A stretch of DNA of 64,000 nucleotides from Olleya sediminilitoris (GTDB taxonomy: Bacteria > Bacteroidota > Bacteroidia > Flavobacteriales > Flavobacteriaceae), in assembly GCF_016785945.1 (NCBI RefSeq), contig NZ_JAEMEF010000001.1:124001-188000 (forward strand), written 5' to 3'. Within the stretch, counting starts at the first letter, position 1, and each line of letters opens with the position of its first letter. Below, in pieces: positions 60,211 through 64,000 of the stretch. Under the pieces are notes generated by a model. That model searched no databases. It was given only the letters and a program-made list of their open reading frames with translations, and had not been told where the DNA came from. The position numbers and the translations under genes are program-made.

Positions 60211-60825
60211 TTATTTCCCACCATCCAATTGGTCTTGCCAATCGTTTAATTCTTTCCATAATCCTTTAGCCGCAAGATCTGCTTGCCTTGGCCAAGTACC
60301 TGGTTTATGGATCTCAAAACGCTTACCTCCACTATTTAAAACCTCTTGACATTTCTCAACCGAACATGCAGCTAATGCAGCCCAAGTTTTTACGTCATGA
60401 TTATGAAATAATTCTTTTATTTTTGGACCTATACCTTCAACAACAGTTAAATCGTCTTGTTTAATAGTTTTACCAAAAACCGCTTTTGCTGCTGCTGCAT
60501 CAAAAACTACACCTGTTTCTATTTTAACTTCTTCTTTTTGAGGTGAAACTGCACCTGCAACAACTGCACCTGCAGCAAATGAAGACACTGTGTTTCCTGC
60601 TCCTGATGACCTAGAAACTTTATCTTTACTTGCCTTACAAGCAGCTAAATCTGTTTCTAATTTACTTATTCTGTTTTTGTATACATTAAGGTCAACGTCT
60701 TCATTACTATTTCCTCCTCCAAATAATCGACCTAAAAGATAACCTAAGATTGCACATATTACACCAACTAATAAAGGGATTAGCCAACAAGGGATACTAC
60801 TAAATATATTTAATGATAAATTCAT
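60211..60825 (-). CDS. Membrane-anchored protein with a helix-hairpin-helix domain
   Basis: 204 residues. An N-terminal membrane helix with glycine spacing (about 13-37, PLLVGVICAILGYLLGRLFGGG), a short coiled coil (about 46-66), an Ala/Val/Gly-rich segment (80-95), then a helix-hairpin-helix-like domain (about 122-204) with VVEGIGPKIKELF and a second half ending KPGTWPRQADLAAKGLWKELNDW. The GIGPKI hairpin (131-136) is the typical DNA-contact element, as in COG3743 proteins. It starts 15 bases after the OmpA gene, in one unit. Whether it binds DNA or acts as a protein module is open. Confidence 0.72.
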   Translation of the reverse strand: MNLSLNIFSSIPCWLIPLLVGVICAILGYLLGRLFGGGNSNEDVDLNVYKNRISKLETDLAACKASKDKVSRSSGAGNTVSSFAAGAVVAGAVSPQKEEVKIETGVVFDAAAAKAVFGKTIKQDDLTVVEGIGPKIKELFHNHDVKTWAALAACSVEKCQEVLNSGGKRFEIHKPGTWPRQADLAAKGLWKELNDWQDQLDGGK

Positions 60826-60839
60826 GATTTTAATTTTTG

Positions 60840-61784
60840 TTAGTTAATAGTTACGACTACACGTCTGTTTTTTGCTCTTCCTTCAGCTGTATTATTATCT
60901 GCAATAGGTTGATTTGGACCTTGAGAAGAAGCACTAATTTTATTTGCTGATATACCGTTATTTACCAAATAATCTTTAGCAAACTCAGCTCTATTTTGAG
61001 CCAAATTAATATTAGCTGTTCGGCTACCAGTATTATCTGTATGACCAATAGTATTAATTTGCGCGCCATCAATTTTATCTGTATAACGCACCATATCTGC
61101 CACCTTTTGACGTTGAGCAGGTGTTAAACTAATAGATGCTTGAGCTGTATCAAAATATAAAACCAAAGGATTAGCCTTGATACTTTCTCCTAATTTAACT
61201 ATTGCATCTTCTGCACTGTGATCTGCAGCATCTGTAGTTACAACATCATACATTAATGGTCCGTTTAAAACACCATTTACGTCAGGATAAAAAGCATCAT
61301 CTAATTGACCATAAGTATTTATTGATTTTGAAGACATGCCTTTTGCTACATAATAATTTTTTGCAGCATTAGCTCTAGCTAGTCCTAAGTTAGGAAATGC
61401 CGAGTTATTTGTTTCCTCACTTCTGTAATGACCTGTAATGCTTAATGTTTTTGTTGGATTGTCATTAAAATATTTAACCACATCCATTGCTGTAGTATCT
61501 ACTTTTGCAGACACTGGCTCTAAAATAGAAGCTCCAGAGGTGTTAAAATTTAAATTGTCGTTAATCTTAAAATCTAAACTACCATTAGCATCTTTAATAG
61601 TAAATGCGTTCATGGTTGCAGTTTTAAGGTCTGCTTCTACTGACGTGTCATCTGTTTCTGTGACTATTTCTGAAGCACTATTGTTTGCTTCAAGGCAAGG
61701 TTTACAACAGAAAAACCAGTACAAAATTGTACCCAGAATAATGGTCAGTAAAATACCTAAAAGATAACCGGTTTTTTTACTCAT
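60840..61784 (-). CDS. Membrane protein with two OmpA-like domains
   Basis: 314 residues from the ATG at 61784; a longer frame to 61847 adds an unlikely leader. One N-terminal helix (about 5-25, GYLLGILLTIILGTILYWFF) is followed by a CCKPC cluster, then two OmpA-type domains: an incomplete one (about 95-165, LSITGHYRSEETNNSAFPNLGLARANAAKNYYV) and a full one (about 210-314, INTIGHTDNTGSRTANINLAQNRAEFAKDYL and SQGPNQPIADNNTAEGRAKNRRVVV). The second keeps the Asp and Arg that bind peptidoglycan. It likely tethers the envelope to the wall and is followed by the HhH gene. Confidence 0.85.
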   Translation of the reverse strand: MSKKTGYLLGILLTIILGTILYWFFCCKPCLEANNSASEIVTETDDTSVEADLKTATMNAFTIKDANGSLDFKINDNLNFNTSGASILEPVSAKVDTTAMDVVKYFNDNPTKTLSITGHYRSEETNNSAFPNLGLARANAAKNYYVAKGMSSKSINTYGQLDDAFYPDVNGVLNGPLMYDVVTTDAADHSAEDAIVKLGESIKANPLVLYFDTAQASISLTPAQRQKVADMVRYTDKIDGAQINTIGHTDNTGSRTANINLAQNRAEFAKDYLVNNGISANKISASSQGPNQPIADNNTAEGRAKNRRVVVTIN

Positions 61785-61916
61785 TATATTAATTGGTTTT
61801 AAGTTAATGACTATCAAGTTATTAAAAATTTTAGAATTTTTTAACATTTACAATTAATAAAAGTTTTATTAATTGTAAATAATCGATTAAATCCAATGAA
61901 AAATGGTTAAAAACAC

Positions 61917-61945
61917 AAAAGCCACATCATTTAGATGTGGCTTTT
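61917..61945 (-). terminator. Terminator of the ALDH gene
   Basis: A 12-bp perfect stem (AAAAGCCACATC at 61917-61928 with 61934-61945) has an ATTTA loop. It lies 25 bases past the leftward ALDH stop at 61970, and the minus strand ends in a T-rich run. Confidence 0.82.
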
Positions 61946-61946
61946 A

Positions 61947-61960
61947 TTTCCGCGAAAGCG
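61947..61960 (-). repeat. Short dispersed repeat, inverted copy
   Basis: TTTCCGCGAAAGCG, the exact complement of CGCTTTCGCGGAAA at 51840-51853. It lies between the ALDH stop and its terminator. Confidence 0.7.
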
Positions 61961-61969
61961 TTTATTTTT

Positions 61970-63523
61970 TTATAAATCAAACTTAATACCTTGAGCTAAA
62001 GGCAATTCATCTGAATAATTAACTGTATTGGTCTGACGTCTCATGTACACCTTCCAAGCATCAGATCCAGACTCACGTCCACCACCTGTTTCTTTTTCAC
62101 CACCAAAAGCACCTCCAATTTCGGCTCCTGAAGTACCAATATTAACATTTGCAATACCACAATCAGAACCTGCAAATGATAAGAATTTTTCAGCTTCTTT
62201 CATTTCGTTAGTCATAATTGCAGAAGATAATCCTTGAGCTACACCGTTTTGCATACCTATAGCATTTTCAACATCTCCAGAGTATTTCATTAAATATAAA
62301 ATTGGTGCAAATGTTTCAGATTGTACAATTTCAAAATCATTTTTAGCTTCAATTATAGCTGGCTTAACATAGCAACCAGACTCGTAACCTTGACCTTCTA
62401 AAACACCACCTTCTACTAAAACAGTTCCACCTTCAGCTTTAGCTTTTTCTATAGCTGCTAAATACGTGTTTACTGCATCTTTGTCTATTAATGGACCTAT
62501 GTGATTTTTTTCGTCTAAAGGATTACCAATAGTTAGCTGCTTATAGGCACCTACAATTGCATCTCTTACTTTATCATAAACCGTTTCATGAATAATTAAA
62601 CGACGAGTTGACGTACAACGTTGTCCACAAGTTCCTACTGCTCCAAAAACAGCTCCTGGAACAACAACTTTTAAATCTGCTGTTGGTGTGATAATAATAG
62701 CATTATTTCCTCCTAATTCTAATAAAGACTTTCCAAAACGCTCTGCTACTGTTGCTCCAACAATACGACCCATTCTAGTAGATCCTGTTGCAGATATTAA
62801 CGGGATTCTGTGATCTGTAGTCATGAATTCTCCAACTTTATAATCTCCATTTATTATTGAAGATATACCTTCTGGTAAGTTGTTTTCTTTTAATACATCT
62901 GCTATAATATTTTGACAAGCAACTGCACAAAGTGGCGCTTTTTCTGACCCTTTCCAAACACAAACATCACCACAAACCCAAGCTAAAGCGGTGTTCCAAG
63001 CCCATACAGCAACAGGAAAGTTAAAGGCAGAAATAATTCCAACAATACCTAAAGAGTGCCATTGCTCACGCATAACGTGACCTGGTCTTTCTGACGGAAT
63101 GGTTTGACCATTTAATTGTCTAGATAATCCCACTGCAAAATCACAGATGTCAATCATTTCTTGAACCTCTCCATAACCTTCTTGCAAAGATTTACCCATT
63201 TCATAAGACACTAATTTACCTAAAGGTTCTTTTAGCTCTCTTAATTTATTACCAAACTGTCTAACAATTTCACCACGTTGTGGAGCAGGCATGGCTCTGA
63301 AACTTAAAAATGCTTCAGATGCTTTAGCAATTACTTTATCATAATCTTCTCTTGTAGTTGTAGACACCTTACCTATTAGCTGTCCATCGGTTGGAGAGTA
63401 GGATGCGATTAAATCTCCACTTCCAAAATTATCAGACCCAGTAGATGTTCCTTGATTTATATCTTTTAACCCTAATTGACTTAAAGCTTCTTTTATTCCG
63501 AAATCGGTAGCAACTGCTTCCAT
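61970..63523 (-). CDS. Aldehyde dehydrogenase, ALDH7/aminoadipate-semialdehyde type
   Basis: 517 residues, the length of antiquitin-type enzymes. Conserved blocks are FNFPVAVWAWNTALAWVCGD, SATGSTRMGRIVGATVAERFGKSLLELGGNNAIII, and the catalytic Cys in FGAVGTCGQRCTSTRRL. The Glu base lies in the LELGGNN block. ALDH7 oxidises alpha-aminoadipate semialdehyde in lysine breakdown, or other aldehydes. It is a single gene, divergent from the alpha-2-macroglobulin-like gene by 255 bases. Confidence 0.88.
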   Translation of the reverse strand: MEAVATDFGIKEALSQLGLKDINQGTSTGSDNFGSGDLIASYSPTDGQLIGKVSTTTREDYDKVIAKASEAFLSFRAMPAPQRGEIVRQFGNKLRELKEPLGKLVSYEMGKSLQEGYGEVQEMIDICDFAVGLSRQLNGQTIPSERPGHVMREQWHSLGIVGIISAFNFPVAVWAWNTALAWVCGDVCVWKGSEKAPLCAVACQNIIADVLKENNLPEGISSIINGDYKVGEFMTTDHRIPLISATGSTRMGRIVGATVAERFGKSLLELGGNNAIIITPTADLKVVVPGAVFGAVGTCGQRCTSTRRLIIHETVYDKVRDAIVGAYKQLTIGNPLDEKNHIGPLIDKDAVNTYLAAIEKAKAEGGTVLVEGGVLEGQGYESGCYVKPAIIEAKNDFEIVQSETFAPILYLMKYSGDVENAIGMQNGVAQGLSSAIMTNEMKEAEKFLSFAGSDCGIANVNIGTSGAEIGGAFGGEKETGGGRESGSDAWKVYMRRQTNTVNYSDELPLAQGIKFDL

Positions 63524-63633
63524 ATTTTAATGATTTTTACGAATTATTTAATTTTTAGCTAATATACTAATATTTGTTTGGTTTAAATTATGAGTTAACG
63601 ATTTAATAAATAGTATTATTCTGATACATTTTT

Positions 63634-63704
63634 ACGTGTTATAATTTTAAAAATAATCTTGTTTTAACGTGTTAATTTTAAATTTAGCTATAACTTTAAC
63701 ACGT
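63634..63704. promoter_or_regulatory. Cluster of ACGTGTTA motifs in a divergent promoter region
   Basis: The 255-base gap between the leftward ALDH and the rightward alpha-2-macroglobulin-like gene holds ACGTGTTA at 63634-63641, ACGTGTTAA at 63667-63675 and its inverted copy TTAACACGT at 63696-63704. The last two form an inverted pair with a 20-base spacer. The rest of the gap is AT-rich, with no gene seen. Confidence 0.4.
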
Positions 63705-63778
63705 ACGTTTTTATCAATAAATCAACAACCATTTTAATATAGATTACAGATCTATTTTACTTTATAATTTTTACCTTC

Positions 63779-64000
63779 ATGAAGTCAAAGTCGCTATTAT
63801 CCCTAATACTTGTTATTTTTTTTATTGTTTCTTGTAAACAAAAAGAAAGCGAAACCGACAACCTTTTTAAATTTAGAGACTACATCAGTTACACAACGTC
63901 TGGTCGTATATCTGTAGCCGAAAACATTAACATCAATTTAGCTAAAATAGTGGAAGGCTGGGAAGCTGATCAAATTTTAGACAGTGATGTTTTTAAAATT
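63779..64000 (+). CDS. Alpha-2-macroglobulin-like giant lipoprotein (N-terminal part)
   Basis: The frame opens with ATG at 63779 and runs off the window after 74 codons. A lipoprotein signal ends at Cys19 (LILVIFFIVSC). The following NLFKFRDYISYTTSGRISV and INLAKIVEGWEADQIL segments are the typical start of the Bacteroidota MG2/alpha-2-macroglobulin family, proteins near 1800 residues that trap or sense proteases at the envelope. The rest lies outside the window, so the family call rests on this opening alone. Confidence 0.65.
   Translation, partial: MKSKSLLSLILVIFFIVSCKQKESETDNLFKFRDYISYTTSGRISVAENININLAKIVEGWEADQILDSDVFKI

Overview
This AT-rich 64 kb window looks like chromosome of a marine-type member of the family Flavobacteriaceae (phylum Bacteroidota). 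The signs are a PorZ-like type IX secretion protein next to recO, a complete moxR/bat operon, several SusC/HmuR-style TonB-dependent receptors, many secreted proteins and lipoproteins with unknown domains, little visible Shine-Dalgarno sequence, and several upstream regions carrying the Bacteroidota -7 box TAnnTTTG. No rRNA, tRNA, CRISPR array, prophage or complete insertion sequence was seen. Gene density is very high, and no gap exceeds 300 bases.

Layout. 1-6171: the tail of an outer-membrane protein, then a leftward operon porZ-recO-TonB receptor-recX. 6255-8769: an O-acetylation pair (MBOAT and AlgX/AlgJ-like). 8816-16010: mixed housekeeping genes (gdhA, trans-sulfuration enzyme, DinB, OsmC, ArsC-like, EamA, thioesterase) with many convergent ends. 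16130-20477: yicC-gmk-nadD, a nadD-linked lipoprotein and gpsA. 20628-23073: a conserved-looking unknown and a two-gene unit joining a von Willebrand A-like lipoprotein to a four-helix membrane protein. 23148-32042: a divergent heme/iron locus. Its leftward arm encodes DUF6607-like protein, exported ankyrin protein, DUF2271 protein, a PepSY-flavodoxin reductase fusion and a small protein; its rightward arm encodes a TonB receptor and a HmuY-like lipoprotein.

32152-38989: a leftward GbsR/MarR-MFP-RND-OMF-TetR efflux operon with a clear palindromic operator upstream. 39164-41927: pheS, small lipoprotein and unknown genes, cvpA. 41928-47208: two SulP transporters around a beta-carbonic anhydrase and a DUF2490 barrel, probably for inorganic carbon handling. 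47268-56520: the leftward Bat operon moxR-DUF58-unknown-batA-batB-batC-batD-batE. 56680-60104: a four-gene operon (aldo/keto reductase, SDR, HD hydrolase, AlbA_2/Schlafen-type protein). 60211-64000: a membrane-anchored helix-hairpin-helix protein with a tandem OmpA protein, an ALDH7-type dehydrogenase, and the start of a giant alpha-2-macroglobulin-like lipoprotein.

The most promising system is the 23.1-32.0 kb locus. The DUF2271 protein carries a Dxx(S/T)GAT motif, the sequence recognised by the flavin transferase ApbE, and lies beside a transmembrane heme/flavin reductase. Together they suggest an electron path from cytoplasmic NAD(P)H across the inner membrane to a covalently flavinylated periplasmic carrier, serving iron or heme uptake. 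Other signals are two copies of a roughly 90-base dispersed repeat, a four-copy short TTTCCGC/GCG repeat, and an ACGTGTTA motif shared by two divergent promoter regions.
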